Origin: Candidatus Saccharicenans sp.
Lineage (GTDB): Bacteria; Acidobacteriota; Aminicenantia; Aminicenantales; Saccharicenantaceae
Direction of reading: 5' to 3'
Length of the DNA: 9,199 nucleotides
Assembly: GCA_024653405.1 (NCBI GenBank)
Contig: JANLGB010000086.1
Span: 1 to 9,199, forward strand
Shown here: positions 1 to 6,050 of the stretch, piece by piece
Position numbering within the stretch: position 1 is the first letter of the stretch
How the letters are laid out: the number at the start of each line of letters is the position of its first letter
The notes under the pieces: model-generated
Told to the model about the DNA's origin: nothing
The model's database searches: none
What the model saw: the letters and a program-made list of their open reading frames with translations, nothing else
Program-made: the position numbers and the translations under genes

Positions 1-1443
1 CAATTCCCTGGCTTGCCTGACCAGATTCTCAGCCAAGGCCTCGCCCAGGCCGGGTGCAGGCAGCAGACTCAGCAGCAGCCGGCCAGCCAGTTCCAGGGCC
101 TGCTTCTCCGGCAGACAGTATTTCATTTCCAGGAAATTCTGGCGGTAGCGGCTGACCTCTTCCTTCACCGGCTTGTTCCTGATTATGACCTCGGCTATCA
201 GCCCGGCCAGGATTTTAAAATCCTTTTCCTTCATCCCGAACCTGGTCATCTCCTGCACCCCCATCCTGATGCCCGACGGTTCCAGGAAGGTGGTGTCATC
301 GGGAAGTGCCTGATAGTTGGTCAGGAGGTTATTATTTTCCAGGCGTCGGGCTATTTCCTGCCCGTTTCCGAATTTCTTGACTCTTATCAGCACCTGATGG
401 GTCCTGGTGAAGCCATCGGCCTCATCACCTTCCACCGGAATTCCTTGGTCTTTCAGGTAGCGGGCAAAGGCTCTGGCGTTCTGGCAAACCTGGGCCTGGT
501 AGGCTTCCTTGAACTCATTCATCTCGATAGCGGACAGCAACAATCCCAGCAGTGTCCCCAGGTGATGGTTGGAGGTGGAGCCGGGAAAGGCCCTTCCCTG
601 GATGTCGGTCCAGAGCTGCTGCCAAGGACTGCCCGCGGGAAAATTCCCGGCCACCAGGCCCCGCTGGGTGCCAAAGAAAGTCTTGTGAGTGCTGCCGGTA
701 ACCAGGTCTGCTCCCTCGGCCAACGGCGCTTGAAAGGCTCCATACAGCCCGAGCACGTGGGCCATGTCGTACATCAGGACCAGACGGTCTGGCCAGTCTT
801 TCACCAGGTCATAAACGAACTTAACGGGTTCGGGATAGATGAACATGCTCTTGCCGAAAACCACCAGCTCCGGTCGGTGCTTGGTCAGCAGTTCGGCCAG
901 AGCCTCCAGGTCGGCTTTATAGGGATTATCCTTTCGAACCGGGATATTAATGACATTTTCCTTGCCGCTGGCCGGGTCCTCTTCCACCAGGTTGAACAAC
1001 GCCCCCATCGGCTGGGAGCTCAGATGCCCGCCCTTGTTCAGGTCATTATTCATCACCAGCCGCAGCCGTCGGAAAGGCTGGCCAGCGGCCCGTTTGCGGT
1101 TGACAAACTTGACCAGACCCTTAAAAACCACCTCGTTAGCCATCTGACCGCTGATCGGCCGGAGTTCAACCTCAGAGCAACCAAAGTACCGGCCCAGTTC
1201 CCGGCGGGCTTCTATTTCCACCTCGCGGATAAAATCGGTGCCCTGGTAGAAATAGACCTCCTGGCCCTTCATCGTCCGGTGTTCAGCGTAGCGGCCGGAA
1301 GGGTCAGAAATTTCAGCCAGCTTTACCACAAGAGATGGAGTGTTTTCCGAGGGGATAAGGTTGAAACACTGCTTCTGGCGCCAGATATTATTCTGTTCGA
1401 TGCGCCGGCACCAGGAAGAAATCTTATCAGCCAAGTCCGTCAT
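1..1443 (-). CDS. glyA: Serine hydroxymethyltransferase-like PLP enzyme (3' end cut by window edge)
   Basis: This is a fold-type I PLP enzyme of the serine hydroxymethyltransferase family. The family moves the serine hydroxymethyl group to tetrahydrofolate, giving glycine in the cytosol. 481 residues are visible, starting at the ATG complementary to 1441-1443, and no stop is reached before base 1. An AAAAGGAG Shine-Dalgarno at 1451-1458 fixes the start. Visible family motifs are NLIPSEN (28-34), RYAEHR (51-56), GGHLSS (138-143), YDMAHV (225-230, the Asp that binds the PLP ring), STHKTFFG (251-258, with K254 the expected Schiff-base lysine) and SGIRMG (390-395, with the substrate-carboxylate Arg). 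It is divergent: the usual KRYYGG loop reads GQEVYFYQG, and the chain goes at least 40 residues past where canonical GlyA (about 417 aa) would end. It lies 93 nt downstream of rpiB and is probably cotranscribed with it. A related aldolase or transaldolase is the alternative; family membership is secure, the exact substrate less so. Confidence 0.85.
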   Translation of the reverse strand, partial: MTDLADKISSWCRRIEQNNIWRQKQCFNLIPSENTPSLVVKLAEISDPSGRYAEHRTMKGQEVYFYQGTDFIREVEIEARRELGRYFGCSEVELRPISGQMANEVVFKGLVKFVNRKRAAGQPFRRLRLVMNNDLNKGGHLSSQPMGALFNLVEEDPASGKENVINIPVRKDNPYKADLEALAELLTKHRPELVVFGKSMFIYPEPVKFVYDLVKDWPDRLVLMYDMAHVLGLYGAFQAPLAEGADLVTGSTHKTFFGTQRGLVAGNFPAGSPWQQLWTDIQGRAFPGSTSNHHLGTLLGLLLSAIEMNEFKEAYQAQVCQNARAFARYLKDQGIPVEGDEADGFTRTHQVLIRVKKFGNGQEIARRLENNNLLTNYQALPDDTTFLEPSGIRMGVQEMTRFGMKEKDFKILAGLIAEVIIRNKPVKEEVSRYRQNFLEMKYCLPEKQALELAGRLLLSLLPAPGLGEALAENLVRQAREL

Positions 1444-1450
1444 CTGCCTG

Positions 1451-1458
1451 CTCCTTTT
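1451..1458 (-). promoter_or_regulatory. Ribosome binding site of the glyA-like gene
   Basis: On the minus strand this reads AAAAGGAG, 7 nt before the ATG at 1443. It decides the start of the SHMT-like gene and is one of the strongest Shine-Dalgarno sequences in the window. Confidence 0.7.
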
Positions 1459-1536
1459 ATTTATCTTTATCTTCTGCTTGATGCTAATCTCGCTGACCCT
1501 CAAGCATTGCTGCTTTTGCTTTCACCTGTCGGCAGT

Positions 1537-1992
1537 CTATTTGAGCTTGTGCAGTTCCTGTTCCAGGGCCAGAATTTTATTTACCCGACGTTCATGCCGC
1601 CCGCCCTCAAAATCTTTTTCCAGCCAGATTTTTACCATCTTGATAGCCTGGTCGGCAGATAACACCCGCCCGCCCAGGCACAGGCAGTTGGAATTATTGT
1701 GGGTGCGGCTGACACTGGCCGTGAATCCGTCCCAGCAGGGAGTGGCAATTATTCCCGGAAACTTGTTGGCCACTACGGCCATCCCCAGGCCGGTGCCACA
1801 GAACAGGATGGCCCGGTCGAACTCTCCGCTCACCACCCGGCGCACAGCCTCGGCTCCATAATCAACATAATCGACACTTTCCCCTGGTCCGCAACCAAAA
1901 TCGACGAACGAGATCCCGGATTCCTGGAGATAGGCCAGAACCTCTTTTTTTAGGTCATAGCCGGCATGGTCGGAAGCGATGGCCAGTTTCAT
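1537..1992 (-). CDS. rpiB: Ribose-5-phosphate isomerase B
   Basis: This enzyme interconverts ribulose 5-phosphate and ribose 5-phosphate in the non-oxidative pentose phosphate pathway (RpiB/LacAB sugar isomerase fold, cytosolic). The protein is 151 aa, the usual length. Visible residues are SDHAG at the N-terminus (D8, H9), the catalytic cysteine C65 in FCGTGLGM (64-71), H98 in RTHNNSN, GGR (107-109), and the phosphate-binding region GGRHERRV (130-137). All match the E. coli RpiB pattern with a one-residue offset. AAAGGAG at 1999-2005 sits 6 nt before the ATG. The gene begins 53 nt after the protease stop codon and ends 93 nt before the SHMT-like gene on the same strand. rpiB next to glyA is a recurrent bacterial arrangement, so cotranscription is likely. 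Nothing looks broken. Confidence 0.96.
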   Translation of the reverse strand: MKLAIASDHAGYDLKKEVLAYLQESGISFVDFGCGPGESVDYVDYGAEAVRRVVSGEFDRAILFCGTGLGMAVVANKFPGIIATPCWDGFTASVSRTHNNSNCLCLGGRVLSADQAIKMVKIWLEKDFEGGRHERRVNKILALEQELHKLK

Positions 1993-2044
1993 CGAGAACT
2001 CCTTTGCTTCTTTCTATCCAGAAGGCCAAGCCGAAATCAGCTGG

Positions 2045-3631
2045 TCAGTTGTTCTTTACGAACCTGACGGCTTCGGGCATCACCTCAATGGCTTTGAGCA
2101 CCACCGGGTCAGTCTGGCGGAAAACCTTGATTCCCTCTTCCAGGCTGAAAATAGCCGAGAAAAGCTCGCGCCTAATCTCATTCCTGATTTCAGCTTCGGC
2201 CTCTTTCAGCTTGCCCAGGTCGTATTTGATTCCCGTGGTTTCCACGTACTCCAGGAAGTCTTTGAGAACTTCCGGCCCCGCCTCAAATTTCTCGTCGAAA
2301 ATTTTGCGGCCGGACGGTGAGGTTCCATTCTTAAGTTCCTGGGGAAAAACATAGTCCCGGGAAAGCCGGGTCTGGTGCTGGCTGAACTTCCGACCATAAC
2401 TGAAGAAGGCTCCCCGGATGAGGAATTCTACCGTCAGGGGTTTATAGCTGGTCTTAACCTCGTAGTCTGGAGTGATTCCGCCCTGCCCCAACACCTTCCG
2501 GCCCTTGGCCGTGTACTTGACCTCCCGTTTCTCTTCCGGAGCTCGCTTGGCCAGGATGTAATCTTCGAGGTGAGAATAATCTCTCTGGATTTCCCGGCCG
2601 CTGGGTGTCAGGTACTTGGCGGTGGTTATGGCCACGGCCATGTCGGCGGCCAGGGGAAAAACGGTCTGCACCAGTCCCTTGCCCCAGGAGTCCTCGCCCA
2701 CGATCAGGCCCCGGTCGTTATCCATGATAGCCCCGGCCACGATCTCTGAGGCGCTGGCCGTGCCCTGGTTGATGAGAATCACCAGGGGCAGCTGCTCATA
2801 CTGATTATCCTGGCTGGCGAAGAAATCCCGGTTGTAGGCAGTATTGCGGCCTCTCATCGAGACAATTTTGGTCCCGCGCGGCAGGAACAGGTCGGCCATG
2901 TCCACCGCCTGAAAAACCGGGCCACCGGTGTTGCTCCTCAGGTCGAGAATGAGGCTGTCCAGCCCCTGCTGGCTGAGTTTTTCCAGACTTTCTTCCAGCT
3001 CGTCAACAGTGTTGCGGCCGAAATTGCGCACAAAGATGTAACCGATTTTTTTCTCCTGGTCGAGCATGAAGGCATAGGGCACACTCTTCAGGGGAATTTC
3101 CTCGCGGGTGATGGTCAGGTCGAAAGGTTTATCCAGACCTTCCCTCTGGATGGTGATGGTCACCTTGGTGCCTTTCTCCCCCCGGAGCTTCAGCATGGCT
3201 TCGGTGCTGCTCAGAGGCTTGGTGCTTTCGCCGTCAATGTGGGTGATGACATCACCGGGTTGAATGCCCAGTCTCCAGGCCGGGGTGCCCTCGATCGGGG
3301 CGATGACCACCAGCCGGTCTTCCTGCTTCTGAATCTGAATGCCCAGGCCGTAATACTTCCCGGTGTAATCCTCGGTAAAGGTGCGAGAACCTTCCGGGTC
3401 GAGAAAATAGGAATGGGGGTCCAGGGTGTCGAGCATCCCCTTTATGGCGTTAAAGGTCAGCTTGCGGGCGTCCTTTTCCTCAAAGTACCCCTGCTGGACG
3501 AGTTCAGTCAGGTTGAGGACCTTGTTCAAACCCTGCTGCCAGGGGTCGACGGCCACCGACGACCGGCAGACCAGGAATAGCAGGGGAAATAGAAATGCTA
3601 TTAACGACAGCTTTTTTGAATTCTGGGCCAT
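2045..3631 (-). CDS. ctp: C-terminal processing peptidase, S41 family (Ctp/Prc type), secreted
   Basis: This is a serine protease of the tail-specific/CtpA family, exported across the inner membrane, where family members trim C-termini of or degrade envelope proteins. From the ATG at 3631 the protein is 528 aa. It starts with MAQNSKK, then a hydrophobic stretch (about residues 8-21) and a probable signal peptidase I site after SSVA. The Cys in this region is preceded by Val, so it is not a proper lipobox. A PDZ domain follows (about 85-165, with GLGIQI and a GIQPGD loop). The protease domain carries NQGTASASEI with catalytic Ser at 293 and GEDSWGKGLVQ with Lys at 318 and Gln at 322; the 25-residue Ser-Lys spacing matches the family. 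A charged helical extension of about 130 residues ends the protein. A GTG at 3652 would add seven residues but has no ribosome site, whereas ATG 3631 has GGAAG just upstream. It is the first gene of the leftward cluster. Confidence 0.94.
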   Translation of the reverse strand: MAQNSKKLSLIAFLFPLLFLVCRSSVAVDPWQQGLNKVLNLTELVQQGYFEEKDARKLTFNAIKGMLDTLDPHSYFLDPEGSRTFTEDYTGKYYGLGIQIQKQEDRLVVIAPIEGTPAWRLGIQPGDVITHIDGESTKPLSSTEAMLKLRGEKGTKVTITIQREGLDKPFDLTITREEIPLKSVPYAFMLDQEKKIGYIFVRNFGRNTVDELEESLEKLSQQGLDSLILDLRSNTGGPVFQAVDMADLFLPRGTKIVSMRGRNTAYNRDFFASQDNQYEQLPLVILINQGTASASEIVAGAIMDNDRGLIVGEDSWGKGLVQTVFPLAADMAVAITTAKYLTPSGREIQRDYSHLEDYILAKRAPEEKREVKYTAKGRKVLGQGGITPDYEVKTSYKPLTVEFLIRGAFFSYGRKFSQHQTRLSRDYVFPQELKNGTSPSGRKIFDEKFEAGPEVLKDFLEYVETTGIKYDLGKLKEAEAEIRNEIRRELFSAIFSLEEGIKVFRQTDPVVLKAIEVMPEAVRFVKNN

Positions 3632-3681
3632 ATTCTTCCGGTTAACGTCCACTTACAGACAATAAATCTTACCAGAGGGCT

Positions 3682-3687
3682 ATCATA
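3682..3687 (-). promoter_or_regulatory. Possible -10 element for the leftward ctp cluster
   Basis: On the minus strand this reads TATGAT (5 of 6 to TATAAT) about 50 nt upstream of the chosen ctp ATG. No good -35 lies 16-18 nt upstream of it. It is proposed only because a divergent promoter is expected here. Low confidence. Confidence 0.25.
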
Positions 3688-3706
3688 AAGTAAAGCCAAA
3701 TCTGGC

Positions 3707-3735
3707 TTGACTGCCCCCCTATTAAAGGCTATAGT
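3707..3735 (+). promoter_or_regulatory. Sigma70-type promoter for tatA-tatC
   Basis: TTGACT (3707-3712) and TATAGT (3730-3735) are separated by exactly 17 nt and match the housekeeping consensus at 5 of 6 positions each. This is the best promoter in the window, pointing at tatA. The expected transcription start near 3742 leaves only about 11 nt of leader, which still contains the GGAG ribosome site at 3745-3748. Confidence 0.75.
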
Positions 3736-3752
3736 TTAACTGGCGGAGAAAA

Positions 3753-4058
3753 ATGTTCGGATCAATTGGCGTTCCAGAATTAATCGTTATCTTCATCATC
3801 GCCCTGCTGGTTTTCGGACCGAAAAAACTGCCAGAAGTCGGCAAATCGGTCGGCCGGGCCATTCGCGAGTTCAAGAAAGCCTCAGACGAGCTGAGAAACA
3901 AGGTGGAGGAAGAGATCAGCGTCAGTGAAATCAAGTCCGAAATTAACGAAGTCAAATCCAACCTGACCGAGTTCAGGGACGACCTGAACCAGTTCCAGGA
4001 CAACCTCAAAAAGGACCTGAAAACCGATGAGCCCGAGGAAGGCCAGAAAGTCTCCTGA
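3753..4058 (+). CDS. tatA: Sec-independent translocase subunit TatA (TatA/TatB family)
   Basis: This is the pore-forming or membrane-thinning subunit of the twin-arginine translocase, which exports folded proteins across the cytoplasmic membrane. The protein has 101 residues. A short periplasmic N-terminus (MFGSIGVPE) leads into one transmembrane helix (about 8-21), the hinge FGPKKLPE (21-28), and an amphipathic helix (about 29-48) beginning [12 protein letters not shown]. The FGPKKLP hinge is the TatA type; TatB usually has a LGPxxLP form. The tail (about 50-92) is long and highly charged with heptad-like spacing, so a coiled coil is likely, recalling TatB. No separate tatB is in the window, and one protein may serve both roles. 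GGAG at 3745-3748 precedes the ATG. tatC follows directly, overlapping it if the upstream start is used. Confidence 0.95.
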   Translation: MFGSIGVPELIVIFIIALLVFGPKKLPEVGKSVGRAIREFKKASDELRNKVEEEISVSEIKSEINEVKSNLTEFRDDLNQFQDNLKKDLKTDEPEEGQKVS

Positions 4059-4824
4059 CGAGATGACCTTCCTTGAACATCTCGAGGACCTCCGGAAAAG
4101 ATTATTCTATTCGTTCGTGGCCATCATCGTGGCTGTCATCCCCTCCTGGATGTTCAGTCGTCAGCTCTACGCCATCCTGGCCAGGCCGGTCACCCAGTAC
4201 CTGCCGGAAGGGACCAGGCTGGCCTTTACCACCCTGACCGCACCATTCATGCTTTACCTGAAAGTCTCTTTCCTGGCCGCCCTGTTTCTGACCTCGCCCT
4301 TCGTCTTCTACCAGCTCTGGATGTTCGTTTCGCCCGGCCTGTACCAGAAAGAAAAAAAATATGCCATCCCGTTTGTCTTCTTTACCAGCTTTTTCTTTAT
4401 CCTGGGGGCCCTGTTCGGTTATTTCATCGTTTTCCCCTGGGCCTGCCGCTTCTTCCTGACTTTGGGCCGTGATTTCCAGCCCGTAATCACCGTCGACCAG
4501 TATTTCAGCTTTGCCCTCAAGGTCCTGCTGGGCATTGCCCTGGTTTTTGAGTTGCCCACGCTTGTTTATTTTCTATCGAAAATCGGCCTGGTAACCTCAC
4601 GCTGGATGGTCAAGAATTTCCAGTACGCAGTTCTGGCTGCCTTTGTCATTGCCGCGGTCATCACTCCCACGCCGGATATGATTACCCAGAGTATCGTGGC
4701 CGTACCCATGATCGCTCTCTATGGAATCAGCATCCTGATCGCCATGGTCGTCGGGAAGAATAGGGACAGAAGAAGAAAGAAGGAACAGGAAGAAACGGCC
4801 GGGCCTGACAACCTGGCCGGGTAA
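4027..4824 (+). CDS. tatC: Sec-independent translocase subunit TatC
   Basis: This is the multispanning receptor subunit of the Tat complex, which recognises twin-arginine signal peptides. The protein is 265 aa with six hydrophobic segments (about 25-43, 75-98, 113-136, 158-182, 197-212 and 223-242) and a basic cytosolic tail. Conserved elements are [12 protein letters not shown] near the N-terminus, [26 protein letters not shown] sequence with E109 (the signal-binding glutamate region), the FELP motif with E175 before the fourth-segment end, and TPTPDMITQ. The start is uncertain. ATG 4027 overlaps tatA by 32 nt and has AAGGA (4011-4015) 11 nt upstream; ATG 4063, 4 nt after the tatA stop, would begin MTFLEHL, a common TatC start, but lacks a clear ribosome site. 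Either way it is translationally linked to tatA. Confidence 0.96.
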   Translation: MSPRKARKSPDEMTFLEHLEDLRKRLFYSFVAIIVAVIPSWMFSRQLYAILARPVTQYLPEGTRLAFTTLTAPFMLYLKVSFLAALFLTSPFVFYQLWMFVSPGLYQKEKKYAIPFVFFTSFFFILGALFGYFIVFPWACRFFLTLGRDFQPVITVDQYFSFALKVLLGIALVFELPTLVYFLSKIGLVTSRWMVKNFQYAVLAAFVIAAVITPTPDMITQSIVAVPMIALYGISILIAMVVGKNRDRRRKKEQEETAGPDNLAG

Positions 4825-4832
4825 ACCCCCGT

Positions 4833-4860
4833 TTGAATTTTCCCTGGATTGGGATATATT
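4833..4860 (+). promoter_or_regulatory. Possible internal promoter before the nucleotide kinase gene
   Basis: TTGAAT (4833-4838) and TATATT (4855-4860) are separated by 16 nt within the 63-nt AT-rich gap after tatC. The match is 4 of 6 and 5 of 6 to consensus, and the start would fall near 4867. It would let the kinase-deaminase pair be transcribed independently of tat. Confidence 0.5.
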
Positions 4861-4887
4861 CTTATTTTCAGAGTTCGGGCTGAATAA

Positions 4888-5442
4888 ATGGAAAAGAAGA
4901 AGAAACTGACCGCTTACCGACTCATCGGCCTGACCGGGACCAACGGTGCCGGCAAGGGCGAAGTGGCCAATTACCTCAGGCAAAAGGGCTATCGCTATGT
5001 CTCACTGTCCGACGTCATCAGGGAGGAGCTGCGAGCCCGTGGCCTGGAAGCCAGCCGCGACAACCTGATCGCCTGCGGCAACGAGCTCCGGGAAAAATTC
5101 GGCCCGGACATCCTGGCCCGACGGGCCGCGGAAAAAATCCAGGGCCCAACGGTCATCGACAGCATCCGCAATACCAGGGAAGTCGCTTACCTGAGAAGCC
5201 TGGGCGATTTCATCCTGCTAGCGGTGGACGCCCCGATCGAAGTCCGCTTCCAACGGGTCAGGCAAAGGGGCCGCAATGAATCGGCCTCAACCCTGGAAGA
5301 ATTCCGGCTGAAGGAAGAGCAGGAGAAAGGCCGCGACGACACCGGCCAGCAGCTGGAAGCCTGCCTGCAGCTGGCCGACCTGACCATCATCAACGACGGT
5401 ACGCTGGTTGAGCTCTGGAAAAGACTGGAGGAACTGGGATGA
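4888..5442 (+). CDS. P-loop nucleotide kinase-like ATPase (UPF0200 / dephospho-CoA-kinase-like)
   Basis: This is a small P-loop protein (184 aa) of the NMP-kinase/dephospho-CoA-kinase superfamily. The nucleotide-binding loop is GTNGAGKG (17-24). SLSDVIREELRARG (39-52) looks like the acceptor-site helix of UPF0200-type proteins, followed by NELREKFGPDILARR (65-79), DSIRN (91-95, a Walker-B-like position), LLAVDAP (110-116), an arginine-rich lid (RFQRVRQRGR, 120-129) and IINDGT near the end. The residue after the P-loop Lys is Gly, as in adenylate kinases, but the next is Glu instead of Thr. It overlaps the dCMP deaminase start by 4 nt (ATGA), so the pair is translationally coupled; that suggests, by context only, a deoxynucleoside-monophosphate substrate. 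The start matches the family: the first strand begins at about residue 11. The ribosome site is weak. Superfamily is secure, substrate is not; dephospho-CoA is the alternative. Confidence 0.82.
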   Translation: MEKKKKLTAYRLIGLTGTNGAGKGEVANYLRQKGYRYVSLSDVIREELRARGLEASRDNLIACGNELREKFGPDILARRAAEKIQGPTVIDSIRNTREVAYLRSLGDFILLAVDAPIEVRFQRVRQRGRNESASTLEEFRLKEEQEKGRDDTGQQLEACLQLADLTIINDGTLVELWKRLEELG

Positions 5443-6050
5443 AAAGAAAAAGTCAGGCCCGGGCCCAAAAGCCCAACCCGAAACCAACCCCGGCCGTCAG
5501 GCCGACGGCCACCCGAATCTCCAAAGATGAATACTACCTGGGGATAGCCAGGGAAGTTTCGCGGCGCAGCACCTGCTTCCGCAGGTCAATCGGGGCCATC
5601 ATCGTCCGGGACGACCAGATCATTTCCACCGGTTACGTCGGCGCTCCCCGGAAAACCCGGGACAGCCTGGAGCACGGTTTCTGCTTGCGGGACAGGCTGA
5701 ATATCCCCCACGGCCAGCGTTACGAACTCTGCCGTTCGGTCCATGCCGAACAGAATGCCATCATCAACGCCGCCCGGGCCGGGGTCAGCCTGCTGGGCGG
5801 CGACATGTTCATTTACGGTCGGGACCCAGGAAGCGGCCAGGAGATAGACGCTTTCCCCTGCTTCATCTGTAAAAAGATGATTATCAATGCCGGCCTGAAC
5901 CGGGTGGTTTGTTCGACCTCTGCCGGCGGACTCCAGGTCTTTCTGGTAGAAGACTGGATCCGCGACTGGCAGAAGACCGACATCCTGGATGATACCCATC
6001 AGTACGGAAAAACCTATGAAAACTATATGCCCGCAAAGAAAAGGAAATAA
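5439..6050 (+). CDS. Deoxycytidylate (dCMP) deaminase family protein
   Basis: This is a zinc-dependent cytidine/dCMP deaminase-fold enzyme, expected to convert dCMP to dUMP and feed thymidylate synthesis in the cytosol. The protein is 203 aa. Zinc and catalytic residues are H102 and E104 in VHAEQNAI and C141 and C144 in PCFICKKMI, the HxE...PCxxC signature. DEYYLGIAREVSRRSTC (30-46), GAIIVRDDQIISTGYVGAPR (52-71) and a Cys-rich insert (C82, C98) match the dCMP-deaminase subgroup instead of tRNA adenosine deaminases. The first 26 residues are a basic, proline-rich extension outside the domain. The ATG overlaps the kinase stop as ATGA; GGAGG-like sequence (GAGGAACTGGG) lies just before it. Its 3' end overlaps the probable start of the SIS gene. 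It could act on related cytosine nucleotides; dCMP is the likeliest substrate. Confidence 0.93.
   Translation: MKRKSQARAQKPNPKPTPAVRPTATRISKDEYYLGIAREVSRRSTCFRRSIGAIIVRDDQIISTGYVGAPRKTRDSLEHGFCLRDRLNIPHGQRYELCRSVHAEQNAIINAARAGVSLLGGDMFIYGRDPGSGQEIDAFPCFICKKMIINAGLNRVVCSTSAGGLQVFLVEDWIRDWQKTDILDDTHQYGKTYENYMPAKKRK

Noticed and set aside
13..1662. A 549-codon open frame on the + strand
   Set aside because: It lies antisense to the SHMT-like gene and the end of rpiB, whose minus-strand frames carry clear family motifs and ribosome sites. Its translation shows no recognisable domain, and long antisense frames are common in GC-rich coding DNA.
3547..3564. Lipoprotein signal in the ctp product (Cys in LFLVCRSS)
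   Set aside because: The residue before the Cys is Val, not Gly/Ala/Ser, so the lipobox rule fails; a signal peptidase I site after SSVA fits better.
4795..4831. Possible hairpin terminator at the end of tatC (repeated GGCC/CCGG blocks)
   Set aside because: Only about 4 bp pair in any register, and no U-tract follows, so it is not a credible intrinsic terminator.
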